This document shows positions 7,847 to 16,176 of a stretch of DNA of 64,000 nucleotides, piece by piece (within the stretch, counting starts at the first letter, position 1; the number at the start of each line of letters is the position of its first letter). Below the pieces are notes generated by a model. The model made no database searches and had not been told where the DNA came from. It worked only from the letters and a program-made list of their open reading frames with translations. Position numbers and translations under genes: made by a program. This stretch comes from Corynebacterium sp. ACRPO (GTDB lineage Bacteria > Actinomycetota > Actinomycetes > Mycobacteriales > Mycobacteriaceae), in assembly GCF_022347205.1 (NCBI RefSeq), contig NZ_JAKRNE010000005.1:62001-126000 (forward strand). The letters are read 5' to 3'.

Positions 7847-8938
7847 TTAGTCTTCCCAGTCAAAGGCCTTGCGCACAGGCTCGGACACCAGACGACCGCC
7901 TCGGGTCATCACGCCGCCTTCTAGGCCTGGGAAGCGCTTGATGGCGGCATCCAAGTTGTCCTTGGCTACCGCGCGGATATACGGCAGCGTCGCAGACGAT
8001 AGCGCGCGGGTCGAGGTATTAGCCACCGCGCCTGGCATATTAGCCACGCAGTAGAACAAGGTGTCGTGCACCTTAAAGGTGGGATCATCGTGGGAGGTCT
8101 TCTTCGAGTTTTCGAAGCAACCGCCCTGGTCGATGGCCACGTCCACGAGAACAGCGCCCTTCTTCATCTTCTTCACGGTCTCCTCGCGCACCAGTTTCGG
8201 CGCAGCGGAACCTGGAATGAGCACGGCACCGATGACGAGGTCGGCTTCCTGTAGCTCCTTTTCGATGGTGGCCGGATCCGAGATCAGAGTGCGCACGCCA
8301 CCGGCGTACTGGTCATCGAAGCGCTGCAAGACGTGTGGATCAAGGTCCAGCACGGTGACTTCGGCGCGCAGGCCGTGGGCCATCGCAACGGCGGAGGCAC
8401 CAACTTGGCCGCCGCCGATCACGACGACGCGTGCCGGCTGGGTGCCCGGAACGCCAGAGACCAGCAAACCGCGGCCGCCCTGGGTGGACAGCAGGTGGTG
8501 GGTGCCTTCGATAACGGCAAGGCGACCAGCCACCTGGGACATTGGAGTCAGCAGCGGCAAAGTACCGTGGCGGTCGGTGACCGTTTCATAGGCAATCGAG
8601 GTGGTATTGGCCTCGACCAGTGCCTCCGCCAGCGGGCGGTCCGCAGCGAGGTGAAGGTAGGTAAAGACGGTAAGGTCCGAGCGTAGGTACTTGTACTCGG
8701 ACTCGAGTGGCTCCTTGACTTTGAGCAGCAGTTCCGCTTGCGACCACGTCTCTTCCGCTGAGTCCACAATTGTGGCACCGGCATCCTTGTAGGCAGAATC
8801 GGGGAAGGATGCGCCTTCACCGGCACCGGTTTCAACGAACACTTCATGGCCATCAGCAACGAGGGTTTGCGCTCCCATAGGGGTGAGAGCCACGCGGTTC
8901 TCGTTATTCATGATTTCTTTTGGTACCGCAATACGCAT
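7847..8938 (-). CDS. ald: Alanine dehydrogenase
   Basis: A 363-residue NAD-dependent enzyme interconverting alanine and pyruvate with ammonia. The N-terminus MRIAVPKEIMNNENRVALTP is the family signature; LLKVKEPLESEY carries the catalytic Lys region and FTYLHLAADRPL the catalytic His. The NAD-binding fold VVVIGGGQVGASAVAMAHGL is near residues 171-190, and GAVANTSTRALSSATLPY is near the C-terminus. The ATG is preceded by AAGGAG eight bases away. The gene stands alone: the next gene upstream on this strand ends 256 bases away, and a terminator separates it from glbO. Those 256 bases hold no gene I can support, only the ald promoter region and a short TGGACC/GGTCCA repeat at about 9122-9154. Confidence 0.96.
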   Translation of the reverse strand: MRIAVPKEIMNNENRVALTPMGAQTLVADGHEVFVETGAGEGASFPDSAYKDAGATIVDSAEETWSQAELLLKVKEPLESEYKYLRSDLTVFTYLHLAADRPLAEALVEANTTSIAYETVTDRHGTLPLLTPMSQVAGRLAVIEGTHHLLSTQGGRGLLVSGVPGTQPARVVVIGGGQVGASAVAMAHGLRAEVTVLDLDPHVLQRFDDQYAGGVRTLISDPATIEKELQEADLVIGAVLIPGSAAPKLVREETVKKMKKGAVLVDVAIDQGGCFENSKKTSHDDPTFKVHDTLFYCVANMPGAVANTSTRALSSATLPYIRAVAKDNLDAAIKRFPGLEGGVMTRGGRLVSEPVRKAFDWED

Positions 8939-9194
8939 TACACCGTCTCCTTGTAGGTGCAGGAAATTACTTTTACATTTCTAGAGTAACGCAGCACACG
9001 TTTAGCTGGGTGTCTAATCTAAAACTCACATAGCCGAAAAAGCACGAACCTATATGACTACCGTTATTGTCCTGCTAGACGAGTGTTTTGCGAGATAAGC
9101 ACCACTCCTCACCCTCCCAAAGGTGGACCGCTTTTGGGGGTCCATGTTCTCCGAGGAGGAGGCCCTCGCCGAGTCTTGCGGTAGATGGATGGGC

Positions 9195-9833
9195 TTAAAA
9201 CAGCGAGAGGCGGGTGGACCGATAAATGCTGCCGAAGGGGGCGTCGAGACGCACCCAGCGGCCCAGCTGAGCCACGCGCAAGTGGCGTGGCACGTCCATC
9301 GGGGCGGAAAATCCAGGAATAAGGCCCAGATTGGTGCAGGCAAAAATCATGCGCATGGGAATTTCCACCGTGGCGCCATCGCTTTCTACGGTAACGACGG
9401 TTTGATTCAAGAGGCTGGACGGCGGGCCCATGGGGCCAGAAAATTGCCGGGTCATTTGCTGACCTTTATCGGAAAGTTCACGAACAACGGTGACCGGCAA
9501 GGTATCGACCACACTGTAGCCAGTCGCCGGCGGCAAGGCTCCCGGCCAGGATGGATCGCGGGCTGGACCCAAATCTAACGTGCCGCTAGATTCATGCTCT
9601 TTGAGATGCTCGGCAAGGGTGGCAGCAGAAACCACTGCCCCATCGCGGGAAACGACGCCCTGCACGCGACGGGAGGCAACCACCTCGAAAGGGGTGGTGA
9701 CAAAGACATCGACGACGTCGTCAGTCAGCTGGCGCAGCCGCACCGAAGCACCCGCGTCCAAGCCAACTGCGCGCGTGACAAGGGCCCGAAGGCCAGGTCC
9801 ACCGCTTCCAATTTCTAGAGTCTCGGTGACCAT
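9195..9833 (-). CDS. Conserved actinobacterial protein (Rv2474c-like), function unknown
   Basis: A 212-residue soluble protein with no signal peptide or membrane segment. It has no motif I can tie to a reaction. I place it with M. tuberculosis Rv2474c from position: it follows a thioesterase like Rv2475c, EttA like Rv2477c and a single-stranded DNA-binding protein like Rv2478c, all on one strand and in that order. Residues 10-75 are rich in Arg, Val and Ala with alternating polarity, suggesting beta structure. The ATG (MVTETLEIG) has GAAGG just upstream. It ends the probable operon. Homology by context is fair; direct sequence similarity was not tested. Confidence 0.75.
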   Translation of the reverse strand: MVTETLEIGSGGPGLRALVTRAVGLDAGASVRLRQLTDDVVDVFVTTPFEVVASRRVQGVVSRDGAVVSAATLAEHLKEHESSGTLDLGPARDPSWPGALPPATGYSVVDTLPVTVVRELSDKGQQMTRQFSGPMGPPSSLLNQTVVTVESDGATVEIPMRMIFACTNLGLIPGFSAPMDVPRHLRVAQLGRWVRLDAPFGSIYRSTRLSLF

Positions 9834-9875
9834 ACCTTCGGGCCCTGCCTTTCTAATCTGTGCTCTGCTCCGCTG

Positions 9876-10289
9876 CTAGTTAGCGGCGGTATTTTGCAGA
9901 ATATCCTTTTCCTGGTCCGTCAGCGGACGAGGAGTCTGCTGCTGACGGTCGATGACTACCTGCACGCACTCCACAGTTGCCGCGACTTCCCCTTGGTCAT
10001 CCTTGACCTGCTGGGTAGTGGTAAACGAGGTCGTGCCAATCTGCGAAATGGTAGTTTCTACCTCCACCGTAGTGGTGTCCTTAAACTCCATCGGGCGAAG
10101 GAAGTCCACATCGAGGTGGCGCACGAATGCGATGAAGTCAAGGCCCTTGGAATAGATATGCTCCTTCGCAAAGGCCAAGCGCGCTTCCTGGGCGAGCTCG
10201 ATGTAGTTTGCGTTCATCATGTGGCCGTACATATCAAAGTCCGACCAGCGGGTTTGAATACGATACGTGTGCACACTTGGGGTTGCCAT
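9876..10289 (-). CDS. Acyl-CoA thioesterase, 4HBT hotdog fold
   Basis: A 137-residue protein of the 4-hydroxybenzoyl-CoA thioesterase family, expected to hydrolyse an acyl-CoA. The family active-site region is at the N-terminus: TRWSDFDMYGHMMNANYIELAQEARL, in which the Asp of SDFD-x-YGHMMN is the usual catalytic residue. VRHLDVDFLRPMEF follows as the central hotdog helix and strand. Of two adjacent ATGs I chose the second, which is 4 bases after GAGGAG. The gene lies 28 bases downstream of ettA and 42 upstream of the Rv2474c-like gene, the same order as mycobacterial Rv2475c. The acyl substrate is unknown. Confidence 0.9.
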   Translation of the reverse strand: MATPSVHTYRIQTRWSDFDMYGHMMNANYIELAQEARLAFAKEHIYSKGLDFIAFVRHLDVDFLRPMEFKDTTTVEVETTISQIGTTSFTTTQQVKDDQGEVAATVECVQVVIDRQQQTPRPLTDQEKDILQNTAAN

Positions 10290-10317
10290 CATTCTCCTCA
10301 ATAAAGGCTTCAGCTAC

Positions 10318-11988
10318 TTAGCGGGTCAGCTTGCGGTGGGTCACGCGAGAAGGACGAGCTGCCTCTTCACCGAGGCGGTCGACCTTATTCTTCTCATAGT
10401 CGCCGAAGTTACCCTCAAACCAGAACCACTGGCCTTCTTCCACATTGCCCTCCCAGGCCAGGATGTGGGTACAGGTGCGGTCCAGGAACCAACGGTCGTG
10501 GGAAATGACCACGGCACAACCCGGGAACTTCTCCAGCGCGTTTTCCAGCGAGCCGAGGGTTTCCACATCCAAGTCGTTGGTCGGCTCGTCAAGGAGGATC
10601 AGGTTGCCGCCTTCCTTCAGGGTCAGAGCCAGGTTCAAGCGGTTGCGTTCACCACCGGAGAGCACCTTGGACGGCTTTTGCTGATCCGGGCCCTTGAAGC
10701 CGAAGGCGGACAGGTAGGCACGCGAAGGCATCTCGTTCTGGCCCACGTGGATGTAGTCTAGACCGCCGGAGACGACCTCCCACACGGTTGCCTCGGGGTC
10801 GATATTCTCACGGTTCTGGTCCACGTAGGACAGCTTGACGGTATCGCCCACCTCGACGGAACCGGAATCCGGCTGCTCCAGGCCAACGATGGTCTTAAAC
10901 AGGGTGGTCTTACCCACGCCGTTCGGGCCGATAACGCCCACGATGCCGTTGCGCGGCAGGGTGAAGGAGAGGCCCTTAATCAAGGTGCGGCCATCAAAGC
11001 CCTTCTGCAAGTCCTTGACCTCCACGACCTTATTGCCCAGGCGCGGCGGGGTTGGAATCTGGATCTCTTCGAAGTCGAGCTTCTTGTACTTCTCGGCCTC
11101 TGCAGCCATTTCCTCGTAGCGTTCCAGACGAGCCTTGTTTTTGGCTTGGCGAGCCTTCGCACCGGAGCGTACCCACTCCAGCTCGTCCTTCAGACGCTTG
11201 CGCAGCTTCGCGTCCTTCTTGCCAGCAACTTCCAGGCGCTCCTGCTTCTTATCCAGGTAGGTGGAGTAGTTACCCTCATACGGGTAGAGCTTGCCGCGGT
11301 CAACCTCACAAATCCAGCCCGCGACGTGGTCCAAGAAGTAACGGTCGTGGGTCACGGCCAAGACAGCACCCGGGTAATCGGCCAAGTGCTTTTCCAACCA
11401 CTGCACGGACTCGGCGTCCAGGTGGTTCGTAGGCTCGTCGAGCAGCAGCAGGTCCGGCTCGGTGAGCAGGAGCTTAGCCAGCGCTACACGACGGCGCTCG
11501 CCACCAGAAAGGTTGGTCACTGGGGCGTCGGAAGGCGGGCAGCGCAAAGCTTCCATGGCCTGCTCGATCTTGGAATCAACCTCCCAAGCATCGGCGGCGT
11601 CCAGCTCTTCTTGCAGCTTGCCCATCTCTTCCATGAGCTCATCGCTGTAGTTGGTGGCCATTTCCTCGGCGATCTGCTCGAAGCGCTGCTTCTTTTCAAA
11701 GATATCGCCCAAGCCCTCTTCGACGTTTCCGCGCACGGTCTTCTCGTCATTGAGTGGCGGCTCCTGCTGCAGGATGCCCACGGTGGCACCCGGATCCAGG
11801 AAAGCCTCGCCATTGGAAGGCTGGTCCAGGCCGGCCATAATCTTCAGAATGGAGGACTTACCGGCACCGTTAGGGCCGACCACACCAATCTTGGCACCTG
11901 GGTAGAACGCCATTGTTACATCGTCAAGGATGACTTTATCGCCAATTGCCTTGCGCACGTTTTTCATCGTGTAGATGAATTCGCCCAC
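10318..11988 (-). CDS. ettA: Energy-dependent translational throttle protein EttA (ABC-F)
   Basis: A 556-residue ABC-F ATPase with two nucleotide-binding domains and no membrane segments. EttA binds the ribosomal E site and couples entry into elongation to the ATP/ADP ratio. Domain 1 has Walker A GPNGAGKSS (about residues 39-47), signature LSGGERRRVALAKLL and LLLLDEPTNHLD. A long charged linker (KKQERLEVAGKKDAKLRKRLKDE) follows. Domain 2 has GPNGVGKTT, LSGGERNRLNLA and LLDEPTNDLD. The start is GTG (MGEFIYTMKNV) with AAAGGGG five bases before it. Synteny with Rv2477c agrees. A hairpin separates it from ssb upstream. Confidence 0.96.
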   Translation of the reverse strand: MGEFIYTMKNVRKAIGDKVILDDVTMAFYPGAKIGVVGPNGAGKSSILKIMAGLDQPSNGEAFLDPGATVGILQQEPPLNDEKTVRGNVEEGLGDIFEKKQRFEQIAEEMATNYSDELMEEMGKLQEELDAADAWEVDSKIEQAMEALRCPPSDAPVTNLSGGERRRVALAKLLLTEPDLLLLDEPTNHLDAESVQWLEKHLADYPGAVLAVTHDRYFLDHVAGWICEVDRGKLYPYEGNYSTYLDKKQERLEVAGKKDAKLRKRLKDELEWVRSGAKARQAKNKARLERYEEMAAEAEKYKKLDFEEIQIPTPPRLGNKVVEVKDLQKGFDGRTLIKGLSFTLPRNGIVGVIGPNGVGKTTLFKTIVGLEQPDSGSVEVGDTVKLSYVDQNRENIDPEATVWEVVSGGLDYIHVGQNEMPSRAYLSAFGFKGPDQQKPSKVLSGGERNRLNLALTLKEGGNLILLDEPTNDLDVETLGSLENALEKFPGCAVVISHDRWFLDRTCTHILAWEGNVEEGQWFWFEGNFGDYEKNKVDRLGEEAARPSRVTHRKLTR

Positions 11989-12060
11989 TTTTACCCCTTT
12001 GCAAAAATTTGGGAGACGTATTTATCTACACAAACACTACATCAGAACCACCGCCCAAGT

Positions 12061-12085
12061 GCCTCGGGTCAGGTACACCCGAGGC
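12061..12085. terminator. Hairpin between ssb and ettA
   Basis: GCCTCGGGT (12061-12069) and ACCCGAGGC (12077-12085) form a perfect 9-bp stem with a 7-base loop, 22 bases after the ssb stop. No U-run follows on the minus strand, so it may attenuate rather than terminate. Confidence 0.5.
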
Positions 12086-12107
12086 GATCAAGCCGGGGAG
12101 GAAACGC

Positions 12108-12749
12108 TTAAGCGTTTACTGGGGCGGATTCTGCCTCGGCAGCCTCCTCTTCCACTTCGACGTCGAAAGTATCTTCTTCCCCACCGCGTCCAGGTGCGGA
12201 TCGTTCGGCTAGATAGCGGTCCGCTGCGGTATCGGCAGCGGTATCTCCCTGCCCCGCCTGCTGCGGCGGCAGGCTGTGGTCCACGTCCGGTTCGATGGCA
12301 TTGTCCCCCAGTTCTGGGACCGCAATATTTTCCTGGTTGTACTGCGGAGCGAGCCGCTTCGTACCGATAACGTGGCGGTTCAGATCCAGGCCCACATACT
12401 GCGCCTTAATGAATGTGCGGAAGTGATCGGTGCCCTGGTCATCGCGCCATTGTTCTGTCACTAAGGAGCCCACGATGACCAGCGGCATGCCTTTAGCCAG
12501 GGATTTGCGCACATTGATGGCGAATTGATTCCACATTTCGACATCGATGTAGAGGTGGTCTACGTCGCGCCACTGCGGGGCCTTGGAGTTGTGTCCTTCC
12601 GGATCATTGGCGCCGGCATCGACCTGACGGTCCGGAATTCGGCGCGAGGAAGCTACGCGCAGTTTGGCCTTATAGGCCCCAGTTGAAGTCTTGGTCAGGA
12701 TGGGATCGCGAGTAAGGCGACCGGTCAAGGTAATTGGGTATTGGGACAT
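12108..12749 (-). CDS. ssb: Single-stranded DNA-binding protein
   Basis: A 213-residue SSB-type protein with an OB fold in the first half: MSQYPITLTGRLTRDPILTK at the start, then LRVASSRRIPDRQV, DVEMWNQFAINVRKSLAKGMPLVIVGSLVTEQW and GLDLNRHVI. The C-terminal half is acidic and low in complexity (residues about 130-213) but ends in ESAPVNA, not the acidic DDDIPF tip of canonical SSB, so it is probably the paralogous type (M. tuberculosis Rv2478c) rather than the replication SSB. The ATG chosen matches the family start; an upstream extension of 47 codons has no coding character. A DnaA-box pair lies upstream. Confidence 0.88.
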   Translation of the reverse strand: MSQYPITLTGRLTRDPILTKTSTGAYKAKLRVASSRRIPDRQVDAGANDPEGHNSKAPQWRDVDHLYIDVEMWNQFAINVRKSLAKGMPLVIVGSLVTEQWRDDQGTDHFRTFIKAQYVGLDLNRHVIGTKRLAPQYNQENIAVPELGDNAIEPDVDHSLPPQQAGQGDTAADTAADRYLAERSAPGRGGEEDTFDVEVEEEAAEAESAPVNA

Positions 12750-12861
12750 GGTGCTAGAAAATCCTTTGCTGGATAGTTGGATAGGCGAGTTCGGTTTTCC
12801 TCGCTCGCTTCCACATCCTGATACCGGCGCGCAAGCCACACCATGCCGGCGACCACTACCC

Positions 12862-12929
12862 TGTGAATAACTTGTTGTACCCGTCAGCAAAACTCGGGTT
12901 TGGGGGCGATTTTGGGCCGGTTATCCACA
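12862..12929. promoter_or_regulatory. Pair of inverted DnaA-box-like 9-mers
   Basis: TGTGAATAA at 12862-12870 (reverse complement TTATTCACA, one mismatch) and a consensus TTATCCACA at 12921-12929 flank the gap between the CopD-CtaG gene and ssb. Two boxes alone do not make an origin, but they could bring DnaA near the ssb promoter. Functional relevance is speculative. Confidence 0.35.
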
Positions 12930-12931
12930 GG

Positions 12932-14974
12932 CTAGCGCCCGCGGAAGCTCGATTCATCGCCGTGGCCCATATCCTGCAGCATCGCGTTATAGCGTTCCAG
13001 TTCGGCATCATCGTCCGCATCCGCTTGCATATCGTGGCGGCGGGCGGTAGCACGATCATCGCTGAGCCAATCCAGGAAGAGCTTGCCAAAGACAATAACC
13101 AGCGGGAATTGACCAAAGCCCCACGCGATGCCGCCGCCCACGCGTTGATCTTGGAGCAGATCCTGATCCCAGGGCAGCTCCAAATACTGGTAGAAGTCTG
13201 CACCCAACACACTTTGCAGCTGCATCAGGTACACGCCGGCAAAGAGGTGGAATGGCATGGAAAGGAACAACACGGCCAATCGGAACGGGGTGGAGTGGCG
13301 CTTGGGAAGCGGATCCGGCCCGATGATTTCCCAGAAGTAGAAGCAGCCGGAGATGATGAACGTGAAGTTCATAATGAGGTGGCCGGCGTGCTCGGAGATA
13401 GCGAATTGATACAGGCCCGGGAACAAATACAGCACGTAGAGGAAAAATAGGTACTGCACGAGGTTGACAAACGGATTGGTAATAAACGCGACGATCTTGG
13501 ACTGGGTGGCCGCCAGCGCATAGTCGTGCAGGCTGGGCTTTCCCTTCGGTCCCGCCTCAAAGGCCTCCATGAGCAGGGTCAATGGCGCACCCAGGACGAG
13601 CAGGAGCGGTATTGCCATCGACAAAATCATGTGCACCAACATGTGCATGGAATACATCGCCGGCATATACAGGCCTAGGCCGGTGGACATCACAAGGGTC
13701 AGGCCCAGCGCACCGCACATAAACCACGCAGTACGCCCCTTGCTCCAGGTCAGGCCACGCTTGTGTACGCGGTAGACGCAGTAACCATAGGCCGCAGCCA
13801 AAAGCAGGCCAATGGTGCCAAACATGATGTCAAAGCGGAACATGGTCCACACGTTGAGCACCGTGGGCTTTTCAAACAGCTCATATCCCATCAGAATCTG
13901 CATCGAGTTGAGGTTGGGATCCCGCGGCGCCGGGGGCACAGTGCGGCCCAGCGTGATGGCTACGCCAATAGTGGCGGCCATGACCGCTACTTCCACGATG
14001 GCAATACGAAGGAAAAGGCGCGGATTCTTGCCCAGCTGCGGGATGGTGAGCTCGCGGTGAGCAAGGCCGAAAATGCCCAGCAAAATCGTCAGCACGAACT
14101 TGGTAATCAGAATGATTCCGTACGCAGAATCCACCAGATCGGAGACATTCATGCGGATGAGCGTGTTAATCAAGCCCGAAACAGCAAGCACCACAATGGC
14201 CATAAAGGCGATGCCGGAGTAGCGCTTCACCGCAAAGGCGAGGTTGGGGCCAAGGCGCCGACCATGGGCGATAAGCGCCATAAGCCCGCCTACCCAAAGC
14301 ATGACAAAGACCAAATGCCACAGGAGCGAATTGGTGCCGTAATCATGGTCGCCGCCCGCCGCGGAGTGGCCTTCCATGCCAATTGGTACGACCTGCATTA
14401 TGGACAAGAAAAGCAGGACCGGCTGCATGGACCAGCCGCGGCCCACGAGACCGAGAATGCCCACTACGAGAGCGATGAGTACGGAGATTGCCCACACGAT
14501 GGTGGTGGAAATTTCCGTCAGCGCCATTTTCATGATGGAAGGCTCGAATACCTGGGAAAAGGGCGCGCCGGTGAGGTCGGACATAATGAGTGGAATTTCC
14601 ACGAGACCCACGGCCGCCACACCAAAGGAAGCCCACGTACCGGTGCGCGCGGCGATGTGGCCGTCGACGGACAAGGGGGCATCGATAAGCGTGGCATTGT
14701 CCCCGCGCGGTGCAATGAGGAACGACGAGGCCAAAAATGAGCCCACGGACAAAGCCATAAGCACCCACGCCATGCCACGAAAAAGTGGCAGGCCAAAGGT
14801 AGTTATGCGACCGGGATCCGGGATACCCAGGGCCGCCAGGGAATCGGCTAAAAGGAACAGCGAAATAAAACCGGCAATCAGGCCGGCAATAAGCATCGCT
14901 GCGATATAAATTCCCCAGGAAGGGCGGGGCTTCTTACCCGCCGCGTTCACACTGTTAACCTGCTCATTCGCCAT
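12932..14974 (-). CDS. CopD-CtaG fusion: copper resistance D domain plus cytochrome oxidase assembly domain
   Basis: A 680-residue polytopic membrane protein. The first half (about residues 10-330) has several membrane segments and a CopD-type region. The second half is a CtaG/caa3-type assembly domain with repeated His-containing helices, such as MYSMHMLVHMILSMAIPLLL and LIMNFTFIISGCFYFWEIIGPDPLP. Such fusions are common in actinobacteria and are thought to supply copper to cytochrome c oxidase. The second ATG (MANEQVN) is taken as the start because a TACAAT hexamer ends exactly seven bases upstream and no ribosome-binding site is present, fitting a leaderless mRNA. It is divergent from the LysR gene. 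The C-terminal 40 residues are charged and cytosolic. Confidence 0.88.
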   Translation of the reverse strand: MANEQVNSVNAAGKKPRPSWGIYIAAMLIAGLIAGFISLFLLADSLAALGIPDPGRITTFGLPLFRGMAWVLMALSVGSFLASSFLIAPRGDNATLIDAPLSVDGHIAARTGTWASFGVAAVGLVEIPLIMSDLTGAPFSQVFEPSIMKMALTEISTTIVWAISVLIALVVGILGLVGRGWSMQPVLLFLSIMQVVPIGMEGHSAAGGDHDYGTNSLLWHLVFVMLWVGGLMALIAHGRRLGPNLAFAVKRYSGIAFMAIVVLAVSGLINTLIRMNVSDLVDSAYGIILITKFVLTILLGIFGLAHRELTIPQLGKNPRLFLRIAIVEVAVMAATIGVAITLGRTVPPAPRDPNLNSMQILMGYELFEKPTVLNVWTMFRFDIMFGTIGLLLAAAYGYCVYRVHKRGLTWSKGRTAWFMCGALGLTLVMSTGLGLYMPAMYSMHMLVHMILSMAIPLLLVLGAPLTLLMEAFEAGPKGKPSLHDYALAATQSKIVAFITNPFVNLVQYLFFLYVLYLFPGLYQFAISEHAGHLIMNFTFIISGCFYFWEIIGPDPLPKRHSTPFRLAVLFLSMPFHLFAGVYLMQLQSVLGADFYQYLELPWDQDLLQDQRVGGGIAWGFGQFPLVIVFGKLFLDWLSDDRATARRHDMQADADDDAELERYNAMLQDMGHGDESSFRGR

Positions 14975-14981
14975 AGTGCGC

Positions 14982-14987
14982 ATTGTA
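14982..14987 (-). promoter_or_regulatory. -10 element, leaderless start of the copD-ctaG gene
   Basis: TACAAT on the minus strand, followed by 7 bases and then ATG at 14974. This predicts transcription starting on the A of the start codon. Confidence 0.6.
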
Positions 14988-15040
14988 TAGCGCGACCTAG
15001 TTACTCACATAACACCCATTTTGTCTTTACATGTGCCATC

Positions 15041-15967
15041 ATGGACCTTATGGACACCCGTCAACTTCTTTATTTTCGCGCCGTTGTAGACCATGGCTCC
15101 TTCACGCACGCTGCCGAATCCCTCGATATGACCCAGCCATCCCTGAGCCTTTCCATCCGGAAGCTAGAAAAGGAGCTAAACGCCCAGCTACTTTCACGCG
15201 GTCGCTCCGGTGTCTCCACCACTGAGGCTGGCGATTATGTCTACGAAACGGCCGTCAAGGTTGATGCACTGCTAAGCGAAACCCAGCGCCATATCAGCGA
15301 AATCACCGGCGACAAGGCCAGCACCGTATCCCTCGCCTCCGGCGCCATTTTGAACTGGGAATTTACCCCTTCCGCCCTCGCTGAGCTCAAGCGGATTTAC
15401 CCCACCGCCAATATCTCGCTGGATGACGCCGAGCCGGCTACCGCTATCAAGCACCTACTGGATGGCCAGGTGGACCTAGCGCTCTTGCCGACGTCCGATC
15501 CGAAGGCCTTCATTCGCCGCTACTCCCCCGAGCTAACCGTCCACCAGGTGGCCACGTTCGACTACTCCGTCGCCCTTCCCCAGCGCCTCGCCGAGTTGGA
15601 ATCCCCCGTCTCCCTCGCTGACCTGAAGAAGGAAACATGGCTTGTCCCACCGCGCAGCCGCGAACTTCCTGAACTAGCCGAGTTCTATCAAGACCTATGG
15701 AATAGCCGGCCGGGCCTCAAGCCGAAAAAGACCCAGGAGGTCGCCAGCCTCAATAGCGCAATTCCTATGGTCTCCAGTGGCCTCGGCGTCAGCATCGTGC
15801 CCAATTGCGCACCCGCTGTGCAGCCACACGGCATCATCACCCGCCCCATTGCTGATGACCTACCCCGCTACTACGCCATCGTGGCCTACCGCACGGATCG
15901 CGAGCTGACCGCAGCCACCCAAGACTTAGTGGACATCCTGCGCACGCCGCAGCGCACCCTGGCTTAG
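15041..15967 (+). CDS. LysR-family transcriptional regulator
   Basis: A 308-residue regulator. The N-terminal winged helix-turn-helix (about residues 4-63) is canonical: TRQLLYFRAVVDHGSFTHAAESLDMTQPSLSLSIRKLEKEL, with LLSRGRSGVSTTEAG closing the wing. The effector domain fills residues about 90-300 and includes the typical late motif SSGLGVSIVPNC. Two in-frame ATGs nine bases apart are possible starts and neither has a clear ribosome-binding site. It is divergent from the CopD-CtaG gene with 66 bases between, the usual layout for a LysR regulator of its neighbour, though LysR proteins often control distant genes too. The ligand is unknown. Confidence 0.9.
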   Translation: MDLMDTRQLLYFRAVVDHGSFTHAAESLDMTQPSLSLSIRKLEKELNAQLLSRGRSGVSTTEAGDYVYETAVKVDALLSETQRHISEITGDKASTVSLASGAILNWEFTPSALAELKRIYPTANISLDDAEPATAIKHLLDGQVDLALLPTSDPKAFIRRYSPELTVHQVATFDYSVALPQRLAELESPVSLADLKKETWLVPPRSRELPELAEFYQDLWNSRPGLKPKKTQEVASLNSAIPMVSSGLGVSIVPNCAPAVQPHGIITRPIADDLPRYYAIVAYRTDRELTAATQDLVDILRTPQRTLA

Positions 15968-16006
15968 GTTTCCCCGCCCTCGTGGGCTACTATAAGTGCG
16001 TTGTAA

Positions 16007-16080
16007 GCCCCCATAGCTCAGTGGATTAGAGCAGTGGGTTTCTACCCCATGTGTCGCGGGTTCGAATCCTGCTGGGGGCA
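16007..16080 (+). tRNA. tRNA-Arg (anticodon TCT)
   Basis: A complete cloverleaf: acceptor GCCCCCA/TGGGGGC, D arm GCTC...GAGC, anticodon stem GTGGG/CCCAT with loop TTTCTAC, and T arm GCGGG-TTCGAAT-CCTGC. Loop positions 34-36 are TCT, reading AGA. CCA is not encoded. A TACTATAAG promoter-like stretch lies about 20 bases upstream, and a terminator follows. Confidence 0.95.
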
Positions 16081-16087
16081 CCGCGCG

Positions 16088-16128
16088 AAAGCCTTGAGGC
16101 GCCGAGTTTCTCGCCGCTTCAGGGCTTT
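16088..16128 (+). terminator. Terminator of tRNA-Arg
   Basis: A 14-bp stem, AAAGCCTTGAGGCG (16088-16101) with CGCTTCAGGGCTTT (16115-16128), has two G-U pairs and a 13-base loop, followed by TTTTTG. It is a classical factor-independent terminator placed 8 bases after the tRNA. Confidence 0.85.
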
Positions 16129-16176
16129 TTGTTTACGCTAGGACTCACCATGCCCCCACTCCGGAAAGGCTTAACC

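Noticed and set aside
16051-16176. Upstream extension of the SDR gene into tRNA-Arg
   Set aside because: The frame is open by chance; the tRNA, its terminator and a ribosome-binding site before 16177 show where the gene begins.
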